Shown: one piece after another, positions 9,027 to 16,881 of the stretch
How positions within the stretch are numbered: the first letter of the stretch is position 1
Layout of the letters: each line of letters begins with the position of its first letter
Assembly: GCF_019203965.1 (NCBI RefSeq)
Contig: NZ_CP076448.1
Location: 372,001 to 436,000, forward strand
Direction: 5' to 3'
Length of the DNA: 64,000 bases
From: Elioraea tepida
Lineage (GTDB): Bacteria; Pseudomonadota; Alphaproteobacteria; Acetobacterales; Acetobacteraceae
Made by a program: the position numbers and the translations under genes
Notes under the pieces: model-generated
Told to the model about the DNA's origin: nothing
The model's input: the letters and a program-made list of their open reading frames with translations, nothing else
Database searches by the model: none

Positions 9027-10049
9027 TTGAAGCTCGCCACCCTGTCCGAAGGCGGGCGCGACGGCCGGCTAATCCTGGTGACGCGCGATCTCGAGCGCGC
9101 CGTGCGTTCCCGCACGGCGCCGACGCTCCAGGCCGCGCTCGATGACTGGGCACGCGTGGCACCGAGGCTCGAGGAGGAGGCCGCGGGACTCGAGGCAGGC
9201 GTTGTGGAAGGCGCGTTCCCTTTCGATCCGCGCGCCTGCAGGGCCCCGCTGCCGCGCGCCTATCAATGGGCGGACGGCTCCGCCTACCTCAACCATGTCG
9301 AGCTTGTCCGCCGCGCCCGCGGCGCCGAACTGCCGCCCGCTCTTCGCGACGACCCCCTGATGTATCAAGGCGGATCGGACGGCTTCCTGGGCCCGACCGA
9401 CGACATCCCGCTCGGCGACGAGGCCTGGGGCCTCGACTTCGAGGCCGAGATCGCGGCGATCCTCGATGACGTTCCACAAGGCCCCACGGAAGAGGAGGCG
9501 CGCGCCTCGATCAGGCTGTTCGTCCTCGTGAACGACATCTCCCTGCGCAACCTGATCCCGGCTGAGCTCGCCAAGGGATTCGGCTTCTTCCAGTCGAAGC
9601 CCGCCTCGGCGTTGTCGCCGGTGGCGGTGACGCCGGACGAGCTCGGCCCGGCCTGGGATGGCGACCGCGTGCATGGCGCGGTTTTGTGCACGTTGAATGG
9701 GACCCTTTTCGGCCGACCTGACGCCGGCGTCGACATGGCCTTCGGATTCCCCCGCCTGATCGCGCACGCGGCGCGCACGCGAAGCCTCGGTGCCGGAACG
9801 ATCCTCGGCGGCGGCACGGTCTCGAACCGCCAAGGCGGGCTCCATGGCGCAACCGTCGCGAACGGCGGGCGCGGCTTCGCCTGCATCGCCGAGCTGCGCA
9901 TGTACGAACAGATCGAGACGGGAGCGGCACGAACGCCGTTCCTGCGCGCGGGCGACAGGATTCGAATCGAGATGGTCGATAAGAGTGGCCGAAGCGTCTT
10001 CGGTGCGATCGACCAGCGCGTGGTTCCGTTCCGGCGGTGGGTTGGATGA
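9027..10049 (+). CDS. Fumarylacetoacetate hydrolase family protein
   Basis: Predicted to split fumarylacetoacetate to fumarate and acetoacetate, the last step of the homogentisate route. 340 residues. It shows the FAH metal-site pattern around WGLDFEAEIAAILDD, then VLVNDISLRN, a QSKPASALSPVAVTPDELG segment and GGGTVSNRQGG before the C-terminus. The start is probably the TTG at 9027, 4 bases after the hmgA stop; a longer upstream frame overlaps hmgA and has no family character. Its stop overlaps the next start (ATGA). Confidence 0.88.
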   Translation: MKLATLSEGGRDGRLILVTRDLERAVRSRTAPTLQAALDDWARVAPRLEEEAAGLEAGVVEGAFPFDPRACRAPLPRAYQWADGSAYLNHVELVRRARGAELPPALRDDPLMYQGGSDGFLGPTDDIPLGDEAWGLDFEAEIAAILDDVPQGPTEEEARASIRLFVLVNDISLRNLIPAELAKGFGFFQSKPASALSPVAVTPDELGPAWDGDRVHGAVLCTLNGTLFGRPDAGVDMAFGFPRLIAHAARTRSLGAGTILGGGTVSNRQGGLHGATVANGGRGFACIAELRMYEQIETGAARTPFLRAGDRIRIEMVDKSGRSVFGAIDQRVVPFRRWVG

Positions 10050-11014
10050 GCAAAGGCTTCGCAAGCACGGCTGATCTTGCCGAAAAGCGCGTGAGCTTCG
10101 ACGAGATCGGCCCCGGTCTTTATGCCTACACGGCAGAGGGCGACCCGAACTCGGGCGTGATCATCGGCGATGATGCGGTGATGGTGGTCGACGCCCAGGC
10201 GACGCCCGCAATGGCCGCCGACGTGATCGCCCGGATCCGTACCGTCACCGACAAGCCGATCCGCTGGCTGGTGCTGAGCCATTACCATGCCGTTCGGGTG
10301 CTCGGCGCGAGCGCCTACCGCGCCGATCACATCGTCGCCTCCGCCCCGACGCGCGGGCTCATCGTCGAGCGCGGAGCGGCCGACATGGAGAGCGAGATCG
10401 GCCGCTTTCCGCGGCTGTTCCGGGGGCGGGAGACGATCCCCGGCCTGACTTGGCCGACGCTGACCTTCGCACGCGAGATCACGCTCTGGCTCGGCCGCCG
10501 TGAAGTGCGGATCCTTCATGTCGGGCGGGCGCATACGGCCGGCGACACGGTCGTCTGGCTGCCGCGGGAGCGTGTTCTGTTCGCTGGCGACACGGTCGAG
10601 TTCGGCGCCACCCCTTATTGCGGCGATGCGCATTTCGGCGACTGGCCGGGAACGCTTTCGGCGCTGCGCGCGCTCGATCCGGCAGCGATGGTGCCAGGGC
10701 GCGGTTCCGCCCTGACGACACGGGAGGACTGCGCCTTGGCCATCGAGGGAACGGAGGCGTTCACCACGCGGCTCTATGCCCTCGTGCGTGCCTATGCGGA
10801 ACGCGGCGCGCCCCTGAAGGAGGCCTACGACGCGGCGATCACGGCGATGCGACCGGAGTTTGGCCACTGGGTGATCTTCGATCACTGCATGCCGTTCAAC
10901 GTCAGCCGCGCCTATGACGAGGCGCTCGGGATCGATCGCCCGCGCGTCTGGACCGCGGCGCGAGACCGCGCCCTGTGGAACGCGCTCGAGGGCGATGGGC
11001 AGGCCAAGGCGTGA
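10046..11014 (+). CDS. Metallo-beta-lactamase-fold hydrolase with altered metal motif
   Basis: 322 residues. The fold is recognisable: an early DAVMVVDAQAT strand, the histidine motif region LSHYHAVRV, then GRAHTAGDTVVWLP, VLFAGDTVEFG and a late FDHCMPFN. The usual HxHxDH is His79-Tyr-His81-Ala-Val83-Arg84, so the two residues that normally complete the second zinc site (Asp and His) are replaced. It may bind one metal or act differently. Co-transcription with the dioxygenase and FAH genes (overlaps on both sides) ties it to aromatic catabolism, for example as a thioesterase or lactonase, but no specific reaction can be assigned. Confidence 0.8.
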   Translation: MSKGFASTADLAEKRVSFDEIGPGLYAYTAEGDPNSGVIIGDDAVMVVDAQATPAMAADVIARIRTVTDKPIRWLVLSHYHAVRVLGASAYRADHIVASAPTRGLIVERGAADMESEIGRFPRLFRGRETIPGLTWPTLTFAREITLWLGRREVRILHVGRAHTAGDTVVWLPRERVLFAGDTVEFGATPYCGDAHFGDWPGTLSALRALDPAAMVPGRGSALTTREDCALAIEGTEAFTTRLYALVRAYAERGAPLKEAYDAAITAMRPEFGHWVIFDHCMPFNVSRAYDEALGIDRPRVWTAARDRALWNALEGDGQAKA

Positions 11015-11019
11015 CCGCC

Positions 11020-12636
11020 ATGCTGAGCCGCTGGACCCCGCCCCGCTATCCGTTCCGCCCGCCGCGCGAGCTCGAGGCCGAGGCCCAAGGGACGGCGCCC
11101 GTGCATCATCCGGTCGTGATCGTCGGCGCCGGGATGGTCGGGCTTACGGTAGCGCTTGATCTCGCTCGGCACGGCATCGCAACGGTGGTGATCGACGACG
11201 ACGACACCGTCAGCATCGGCAGCCGCGCGATCTGCCTCGCCAAACGCACGCTCGAGATCTACGACCGGCTCGGGCTCGGCCAGCGCGTGCTCGACAAGGG
11301 TGTGACCTGGAAGGTCGGCAAGGTGTTCCACGGCTCGGCGCTCGCCTATGCCTTCGACCTTCTGCCCGAAGCGGGGCACCGCATGCCCGCCTTCGTCAAC
11401 CTGCAGCAGTATTATCTCGAGGCGTGGCTGGTCGAGGCCTGTGTCGAGAGCGGGCTCGTTGATCTCCGCTGGAAATCCCGTCTCGTGTCGCTCTCCCGCG
11501 AGGAGGACCATGTCCGGCTCGCGGTCGAGACGCCGGCGGGGATGTACACCATGACGGCCGACTGGCTGCTCGCCTGCGACGGGGCGAGGAGCACAGTTCG
11601 CGCCGCGCTTGATCTGCCGTTCGTCGGGAAGGTCTTCCGCGACCGGTTCCTGATTGCCGATGTGGTGCTCAAGGGCGAGGTGCCGTTCCCCTCAGAGCGC
11701 TGGTTCTGGTTCGACCCGCCGTTCCATCCCGGACAGTCGGTGCTTTTGCACAAGCAGCCGGATGACATGTGGCGGATCGATTTCCAGCTCGGCTGGGAGG
11801 CGGACCCGGAGGAGGAGAAGCGGCCCGAGCGCGTGATCCCCCGGATCCGGGCGATGCTGGGCGAGGGAATCGAGTTCGATCTCGAATGGGTGAGCGTCTA
11901 CACTTTCCGCTGCCGGCGGCTTGAGCGGTTCGTGCACGATCGGGTGATCTTCCTCGGCGATTCAGCGCACCAGGTGAGCCCGTTCGGCGCGCGCGGCGGC
12001 AATGGCGGCGTTCAGGATGCCGACAATCTCGCCTGGAAGCTCGCGGCCGTGCTGCGCGGCACCGCGCCGCCCTCGCTTCTTGGGACCTATGACGCGGAAC
12101 GGATCCCGGCCGCCGACGAGAACATCCTAAACTCGACCCGCGCGACCGACTTCATCACACCGAAGACGGAAGCCGTGCGCGCCTATCGGGACGCGGTTCT
12201 GCAGCTTGCGCGCGACCACGCGTTCGCCCGCCGCATGGTGAATTCCGGTCGTCTCTCGAGCCCGCATTGTTACGCCGCGACACCGCTCTCCACGCCCGAC
12301 GTCGAGGCATGGGCGGCGGGGCCCCCTCCTGGCGCGCCGGCGATCGACGCGCCGGTCGCTGACGGGTGGCTACTCGAACGCCTCGGCGGGCGGCCCGTGC
12401 TCGTGCTGTTCGGCGCCGTGCCTGACCCGGCGCTTCCGGGCCTTGCGACACTGCGCCTGCCCGCGGACGGCGTTGCCGCCGAACGCTATGGAGCGCTCGC
12501 GGGCGGAGCCTATCTCTTTCGGCCTGACCAGCATGTCGCGGCGCGTTTCGCCGCACCGACGCCAGAGGCCGTTGCTTCGGCGCTCGCGCGCCTGTGGGGT
12601 CGCGTCCCGGCGGAAGGACGGATCACGGCGGCGTGA
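11020..12636 (+). CDS. FAD-dependent aromatic hydroxylase (MhpA/PheA-like)
   Basis: Class A flavoprotein monooxygenase, 538 residues, using NAD(P)H and O2 to hydroxylate an aromatic ring. VVIVGAGMVGLTVALDLARHG (~residues 30-50) is the FAD-binding Rossmann motif, LLACDGARSTVR the DG motif, and FLGDSAHQVSPFGARGGNGG the GD motif with flavin contacts; a thioredoxin-like tail follows. Within this operon the product should be homogentisate, which makes 3-hydroxyphenylacetate 6-hydroxylation the best guess. The alternative is another phenol or phenylpropionate substrate. Start is ATG 11020 or GTG 11011, the latter overlapping the upstream stop. Confidence 0.85.
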   Translation: MLSRWTPPRYPFRPPRELEAEAQGTAPVHHPVVIVGAGMVGLTVALDLARHGIATVVIDDDDTVSIGSRAICLAKRTLEIYDRLGLGQRVLDKGVTWKVGKVFHGSALAYAFDLLPEAGHRMPAFVNLQQYYLEAWLVEACVESGLVDLRWKSRLVSLSREEDHVRLAVETPAGMYTMTADWLLACDGARSTVRAALDLPFVGKVFRDRFLIADVVLKGEVPFPSERWFWFDPPFHPGQSVLLHKQPDDMWRIDFQLGWEADPEEEKRPERVIPRIRAMLGEGIEFDLEWVSVYTFRCRRLERFVHDRVIFLGDSAHQVSPFGARGGNGGVQDADNLAWKLAAVLRGTAPPSLLGTYDAERIPAADENILNSTRATDFITPKTEAVRAYRDAVLQLARDHAFARRMVNSGRLSSPHCYAATPLSTPDVEAWAAGPPPGAPAIDAPVADGWLLERLGGRPVLVLFGAVPDPALPGLATLRLPADGVAAERYGALAGGAYLFRPDQHVAARFAAPTPEAVASALARLWGRVPAEGRITAA

Positions 12637-12872
12637 TGCGTAAGCTCGACACAGCCCCGCGTCTGAGCGACCCGGATGCGGTGTTCGCCGCGCTCGCTGA
12701 GGCGCATCGCGGCCTCTCTCCGGAGGAGAGCCGCCGCCTCGATGCGGCGCTCGTGTTGGTGCTCGCCAACCACATCGGCGATGCCGAGGTGCTTCACGGG
12801 GCGATCGCCGTCGCCCGCGCCGCGATCCACGCACCCGCCGCGTGGGGCGACACGGCGGGCACTGTTCCATGA
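12636..12872 (+). CDS. Small DUF2783-type protein, possible coupling partner of the hydroxylase
   Basis: 78 residues, soluble and mostly helical (LSDPDAVFAALAEAHRGLS, then DAALVLVLANHIGDAEVL). It resembles the DUF2783 family, which I associate with flavin hydroxylase genes. The ATG shares its A with the hydroxylase stop (TGATG) and its own stop overlaps the maiA start, so it is translationally coupled on both sides. The 3-hydroxyphenylacetate 6-hydroxylase of Pseudomonas putida is recalled as a flavoprotein plus a small coupling protein (MhaA/MhaB); this gene's size and place fit MhaB. That equation is inference. Confidence 0.7.
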   Translation: MRKLDTAPRLSDPDAVFAALAEAHRGLSPEESRRLDAALVLVLANHIGDAEVLHGAIAVARAAIHAPAAWGDTAGTVP

Positions 12873-13513
12873 CGCTGCGCCTCTTTACCTACTGGCGCTC
12901 CTCGGCGTCCTATCGCGCGCGGATTGCGCTGAACCTCAAAGGGCTTGCCTATCACTCGGTGCCGGTGAACCTCGTCCGCGATGGCGGGGAACAGAACCGG
13001 CCAGACTATCTGTCGAGGAACCCGCAGGCGCTCGTGCCCACCCTCGAGGTGGATGGCATGCCGCTGACGCAGTCGCTTGCGATCATGGAATGGCTCGAGG
13101 AGACGTATCCGCAGCCGCCGCTTCTGCCGCGCGAGCCTCGAGAGCGCGCACGGGTGCGCGCCTTCGCGCTCGCGATCGCCTGCGAGATCGCCCCGCTCTC
13201 CAATCTCGCAGTGCGGCGCTATCTCAACGATCCGCTCGGCATAACGGAGGCAGCGCAAGCGGCCTGGCACCAGCATTGGCTCGCGCGCGGGCTGTCCGCC
13301 TGCGAGGCGATGATCGCGAGCGGGGAGGGGCCGTTCTGTTTCGGTACGTCACCGACCATGGCGGACTGCACCCTCGTTCCGCAGCTCTACAACGCTCGCC
13401 GGTTCGGACACGACCTCGCCCCCTATCCCACGCTCCTGCGCGCGGAAGCCGCGATGCTCGCCTTGCCTGCTGTGCAGGCTGCCGCACCGGAGGCGCAGGC
13501 CGACGCAGCCTGA
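12869..13513 (+). CDS. maiA: Maleylacetoacetate isomerase (zeta-class glutathione transferase)
   Basis: Converts maleylacetoacetate to fumarylacetoacetate using glutathione. 214 residues. The zeta-class active-site motif appears as YWRSSASYRARIALNLKG (~8-25), followed by NPQALVPTLEVDG and the glutathione-binding QSLAIMEWLEETYP. The C-terminal helical domain has the usual SPTMADCTLVPQLYNARRFG. Last gene of the hmg operon, starting inside the previous stop (ATGA). Its presence makes the operon a complete glutathione-dependent homogentisate route. Confidence 0.92.
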   Translation: MTLRLFTYWRSSASYRARIALNLKGLAYHSVPVNLVRDGGEQNRPDYLSRNPQALVPTLEVDGMPLTQSLAIMEWLEETYPQPPLLPREPRERARVRAFALAIACEIAPLSNLAVRRYLNDPLGITEAAQAAWHQHWLARGLSACEAMIASGEGPFCFGTSPTMADCTLVPQLYNARRFGHDLAPYPTLLRAEAAMLALPAVQAAAPEAQADAA

Positions 13514-13524
13514 AGGGAGGGAAC

Positions 13525-13545
13525 CGGGCGCGCGCCCCTCGCCCG
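13525..13545. terminator. GC hairpin between convergent maiA and livF
   Basis: CGGGCG (13525-13530) pairs with CGCCCG (13540-13545) across a 9-base loop in the 33-base gap between two convergent genes. No T-run follows, so this is a possible bidirectional pause or terminator structure, not a classical intrinsic terminator. Confidence 0.3.
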
Positions 13546-13546
13546 A

Positions 13547-14248
13547 TCAGATCCCGAGATAGGCTTCCCGAACCCGCGGGTCATCAAGCAGGGCCCGGCC
13601 CGTTCCGGCATGGGCGATCCGCCCTGTCTCGAGCACATAGGCGCGATCGGCGATCGCGAGCGCGGCGGAGGCGTTCTGTTCCACGAGCAGCACGGTCATC
13701 CCCCGTGCCCTGAGCCGCACCACCGCCTCGAGGATCTGATCGACGAGAAGCGGCGCAAGTCCCATCGAGGGCTCATCAAGCAACAGGAGCCGTGGTCGCG
13801 CCATCATCGCGCGCCCGACCGCGAGCATCTGTTGTTGCCCGCCCGAGAGCCGCCCGGCGGGCTCGTGGCGCTTCGCGGCGAGCACCGGGAAGAGGGCATA
13901 GACCTCGCCAAGGGTCGTTTCGGTCTCGGCGCGGCCGCGGCGGAAGGCGCCGAGCCGGAGATTGTCCTCGACCGTGAGCGGGGCGAAGACTTGGCGGCCC
14001 TCCGGCACCTGGACGATGCCGAGGGCAACCCGCGCATGCGCCGCAAGCTCCTCGATTGGCGCGCCCTCGAACAGGATCCGTCCGGCGGTCACCGGCTGCA
14101 CGCCGGAGATCGCGCGCAGGAGCGTCTTCTTGCCGGCACCGTTGGCGCCGATCAGGGCGACGATCTCGCCCGAGGAGACCTCGAGATCGACGCCCTTCAC
14201 CGCCTCGATTCGGCCGTAACCGCTGCGCAAGGCCTCAACCCGAAGCAT
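13547..14248 (-). CDS. livF: Branched-chain amino acid-type ABC transporter ATPase LivF, with altered Walker A
   Basis: One of two ATPases of a Liv-type importer. 233 residues from the ATG at 14248, which overlaps the livG stop by 14 bases. LSGGQQQMLAVGRAMM, LLLLDEPSMGLAP and LLVEQNASAAL are typical LivF. The Walker A reads GANGAGKKTLL: position 41, normally the Ser/Thr that binds magnesium, is lysine (AAG where ACG would be one base away). This could cripple ATP hydrolysis at one site, be compensated by LivG, or be a sequence error. Downstream of the complete livJHMG set. Confidence 0.9.
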   Translation of the reverse strand: MLRVEALRSGYGRIEAVKGVDLEVSSGEIVALIGANGAGKKTLLRAISGVQPVTAGRILFEGAPIEELAAHARVALGIVQVPEGRQVFAPLTVEDNLRLGAFRRGRAETETTLGEVYALFPVLAAKRHEPAGRLSGGQQQMLAVGRAMMARPRLLLLDEPSMGLAPLLVDQILEAVVRLRARGMTVLLVEQNASAALAIADRAYVLETGRIAHAGTGRALLDDPRVREAYLGI

Positions 14249-15020
14249 GCGCTGCCTCCGCGCCATGCCTGCCGAGATAGGCAGCAATCACCTCGGGATT
14301 GCCGCGAACCTCGGCTGGGCTGCCAAGCGCCAGCATCCGGCCGTGGTTGAGCACGAGGATCCGGTTTGAGATCCGCATCACGAGCTTCATGTCGTGTTCA
14401 ACGAGGACGACTGTCGTGCCGCGCGCGGCGATGGCTGCGATCAGCCGGTCGATCTCCTCGGTCTCGACCGGGTTGCAGCCGGCGGCGGGTTCGTCGAGCA
14501 GAAGCACGCGCGGCTCGGCTGCGAGCGCCCGGGCGATCTCGAGACGCTTGAGCGCACCATAGGGCAGGCTGCCTGCGGGGTCACGCGCACGGTCGGCGAG
14601 GCCGACGAAGGCGAGAAGCTCGCGCGCGCGCTCGCGGGTCGCGCGGTTCTGCCGCGCCACCCATGGAAGGTGCAGCAGCGACCCGATCACCCCCTGCCGC
14701 TCGCGCAGGTGGCGCCCCACCATCACGTTCTCCTCTGCCGTCATGCGGAAGAAGACCTGCAGGTTCTGGAACGTGCGCGAGAGCCCCCGCGCGGCGAGGC
14801 GATGGGGCGGCAGGCCGGTGACGTCCTCGCCCGCGAGAAGCACCTTCCCCTCTCGCGTCCGATACACACCCGAGATGATGTTGAAGAGCGTTGTTTTGCC
14901 CGCACCGTTCGGGCCGATGATCGAAAATACCTCCCCGGGCTCGGCGCTGAAGGAGACGCCGTCGAGCGCGCGCAGCCCGCCGAAGGAGATCCCAATCTCT
15001 TGGGCCGCGATCGCGCTCAT
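14235..15020 (-). CDS. livG: Branched-chain amino acid-type ABC transporter ATPase LivG
   Basis: Second cytoplasmic ATPase, 261 residues. Intact Walker A IGPNGAGKTTLFN (~36-48), the LivG-specific GLSRTFQNLQVFFRMT loop, signature-like LPYGALKRLEIARAL, Walker B LLLLDEPAAGCNP, and switch LVEHDM. The start codon overlaps the livM stop by 4 bases. A long frame upstream on this strand is a shadow of livM. Confidence 0.93.
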   Translation of the reverse strand: MSAIAAQEIGISFGGLRALDGVSFSAEPGEVFSIIGPNGAGKTTLFNIISGVYRTREGKVLLAGEDVTGLPPHRLAARGLSRTFQNLQVFFRMTAEENVMVGRHLRERQGVIGSLLHLPWVARQNRATRERARELLAFVGLADRARDPAGSLPYGALKRLEIARALAAEPRVLLLDEPAAGCNPVETEEIDRLIAAIAARGTTVVLVEHDMKLVMRISNRILVLNHGRMLALGSPAEVRGNPEVIAAYLGRHGAEAAHASG

Positions 15021-15964
15021 GCCGGCCGCTTCGCAAGCAGCACCGCGAGGCCCGGCACGATCCCCTGGCGGAGGAAGATCATGAACAGGATGATCATCAG
15101 CCCGAGTACTGCATGCTCGTAGTCGTGGAAGACGGTCAGGGCCTGCGGGAGGATGGTCAACACTGCCGCACCGACGACTGCTCCGAGGCAGGACCCCATG
15201 CCGCCGATCACCACCATGGTGACGAGCTCGATCGAATGCAGGAAATCGGCCGCCTGCGGCGTGACGAACCGGTTGAACAGAGCAAGCAAAGCGCCGGCGA
15301 GGGCGGCATAGACGGCAGCGATCACGAACACAGCGAGCTTGGCGCGGGCGACGTCGATCCCGGCGACGGCGGCGGCGACCTCGCTGTCGTGCAGCGCGCG
15401 CAAAGCCCGCCCTATCGGGCTGTCCTCCAGATTGAGCGCGACGAGCACGCCCGCAAGCAGCGTCAGCCCGTTGATCCAGTACCAAGTCGCGGCCCCGGCG
15501 ACGCGCCAGCCGAACAGAACGAGCCGCGGCACCTGGATCCCGTCCCGCCCGCCGGTGATCGCCACCTCGCTGTTGAGCACGAGCCAGATCAGGATCCCCA
15601 AGCCAAGCGTCGCGACCGCGAGATAGTGCCCGCGCAGGCGCAGGATCGGCCGGCCGACGAGAAAGGCGAGCAGCCCGGCGCAGAGCAGCCCGAGCCCGAG
15701 CGAGGGCAGGGGATCGAGCCCGAGATGGCGCGGCCCGAGCGCCACCGCATAGGCGCCGATGCCGACGAACCCCGCTTGCCCGAGGCTCACCTGGCCCGCA
15801 AGCCCCATCAGCAGGTTGAGGCCGACGGCGGCAAGCGCGTTGATCCAGACGAGAGTCGCGATGCGCAGAAAGAAACCGGACGGGAAGACGAGCCAGAGCA
15901 GAAACAGAAGCACCGCGAGCCCTGCCACCGTGGCGAGACGGGGACTGAGACGCCCCGACGGCAT
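15017..15964 (-). CDS. livM: Branched-chain amino acid-type ABC transporter permease LivM
   Basis: Inner-membrane permease, 315 residues, 8-10 hydrophobic helices. NLLMGLAGQVSLGQAGFVGIGAY (its core GQVSLGQAGFVGIGAY, ~56-71) is the LivM signature, and the cytoplasmic loop DSPIGRALRALHDSEVAAAVAGID (core RALRALHDSEVAA) contacts the ATPases. Starts within the livH stop (TGATG). Partner of LivH in the heterodimeric channel. Confidence 0.92.
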   Translation of the reverse strand: MPSGRLSPRLATVAGLAVLLFLLWLVFPSGFFLRIATLVWINALAAVGLNLLMGLAGQVSLGQAGFVGIGAYAVALGPRHLGLDPLPSLGLGLLCAGLLAFLVGRPILRLRGHYLAVATLGLGILIWLVLNSEVAITGGRDGIQVPRLVLFGWRVAGAATWYWINGLTLLAGVLVALNLEDSPIGRALRALHDSEVAAAVAGIDVARAKLAVFVIAAVYAALAGALLALFNRFVTPQAADFLHSIELVTMVVIGGMGSCLGAVVGAAVLTILPQALTVFHDYEHAVLGLMIILFMIFLRQGIVPGLAVLLAKRPA

Positions 15965-16836
15965 CAGACCCGCTCCACCCCGCGCCGGCCGAGCAGCCCC
16001 TGCGGCAGCACGAACAGCACGGCGAGAATGACGAGGAAGGCGACCGCGTCCTTGTAGGTCGAGGAGATGAAGCCGGCAGCGAGCGACTCGAGAAGCCCGA
16101 GCGCGAGCCCGCCGACCACTGCGCCGACCGGGTTGCCCATGCCCCCCAGCATCGCCGCGGCGAACCCCTTGAGCGCGAGCAATGTGCCAACCGTCACGCT
16201 CGTCAGCGTGATCGGGGTGATCAGGATTCCCGCCATGGCGCCGATCGCACCCGAGATGCCGAAGGCGAAGGCGAGCACGAGTGTGGTGTCGATGCCGACG
16301 AGGCGTGCGGCGAGGCGGTTCGCCGCTGTCGCCCGAACCGCCTTGCCGAGCAGGGTGCGCTCCATCACGAGCCACAGCACCGCGACGATTGCTGCCGCGC
16401 CACCGAGCACCCAGAGGCTCTGCGGCAGGATCGAGGCGCCGAGCACGCGGATCGGCTCCTCGCCAGAGAAGGCCGGGAGCGAGTGGAACTGCCGGTCGAA
16501 CACGATCTGCGCCAGACCGCGGATCAGGATCGAGGCGCCGATGGTGATGATGATCAGCGTCACAGCGGAGGCACCGCGGGCAGGCTCGATCGCGAAACGA
16601 TGCAGCAAAAGCCCGGTCACGACCGCGACGGCGATCGCAAGCAGCGCCGCAAGCGGCAGCGGCACGCCGGCGGCAAAGGCGAACACCGTCACCATGCCGC
16701 CAAGCATGACGAACTCTTCTTGGGCGAAATTGATCACGTCCGAGGCGTTGTAGATCAGCGTGAAGCCGAGCGCGACGAGGGCGTACACTGCGCGCACGGT
16801 CAGGCCAGAAAAGACGAACTGCAGGAGCTGGTCCAT
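15964..16836 (-). CDS. livH: Branched-chain amino acid-type ABC transporter permease LivH
   Basis: Inner-membrane permease, 290 residues. YALVALGFTLIYNASDVINF (~19-38) is the diagnostic LivH segment; AVRATAANRLAARLVGID is the ATPase-facing loop and AAMLGGMGNPVGAVVGG the conserved late motif. It follows livJ after a 45-base gap that contains a stable hairpin, so the permease genes may be expressed below the receptor. Confidence 0.92.
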   Translation of the reverse strand: MDQLLQFVFSGLTVRAVYALVALGFTLIYNASDVINFAQEEFVMLGGMVTVFAFAAGVPLPLAALLAIAVAVVTGLLLHRFAIEPARGASAVTLIIITIGASILIRGLAQIVFDRQFHSLPAFSGEEPIRVLGASILPQSLWVLGGAAAIVAVLWLVMERTLLGKAVRATAANRLAARLVGIDTTLVLAFAFGISGAIGAMAGILITPITLTSVTVGTLLALKGFAAAMLGGMGNPVGAVVGGLALGLLESLAAGFISSTYKDAVAFLVILAVLFVLPQGLLGRRGVERV

Positions 16837-16853
16837 GGCGGGCGAACGGGGAG

Positions 16854-16874
16854 CGGGGCGCCAGTGGCGCCCCG
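16854..16874 (-). terminator. Hairpin between livJ and livH
   Basis: CGGGGCGCC and GGCGCCCCG form a perfect 9-bp stem with a 3-base loop in the short livJ-livH gap. No T-run follows. Such intercistronic hairpins between receptor and permease genes commonly stabilise the upstream message or attenuate the downstream genes; that role is inferred. Confidence 0.5.
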
Positions 16875-16881
16875 CCGGGGA

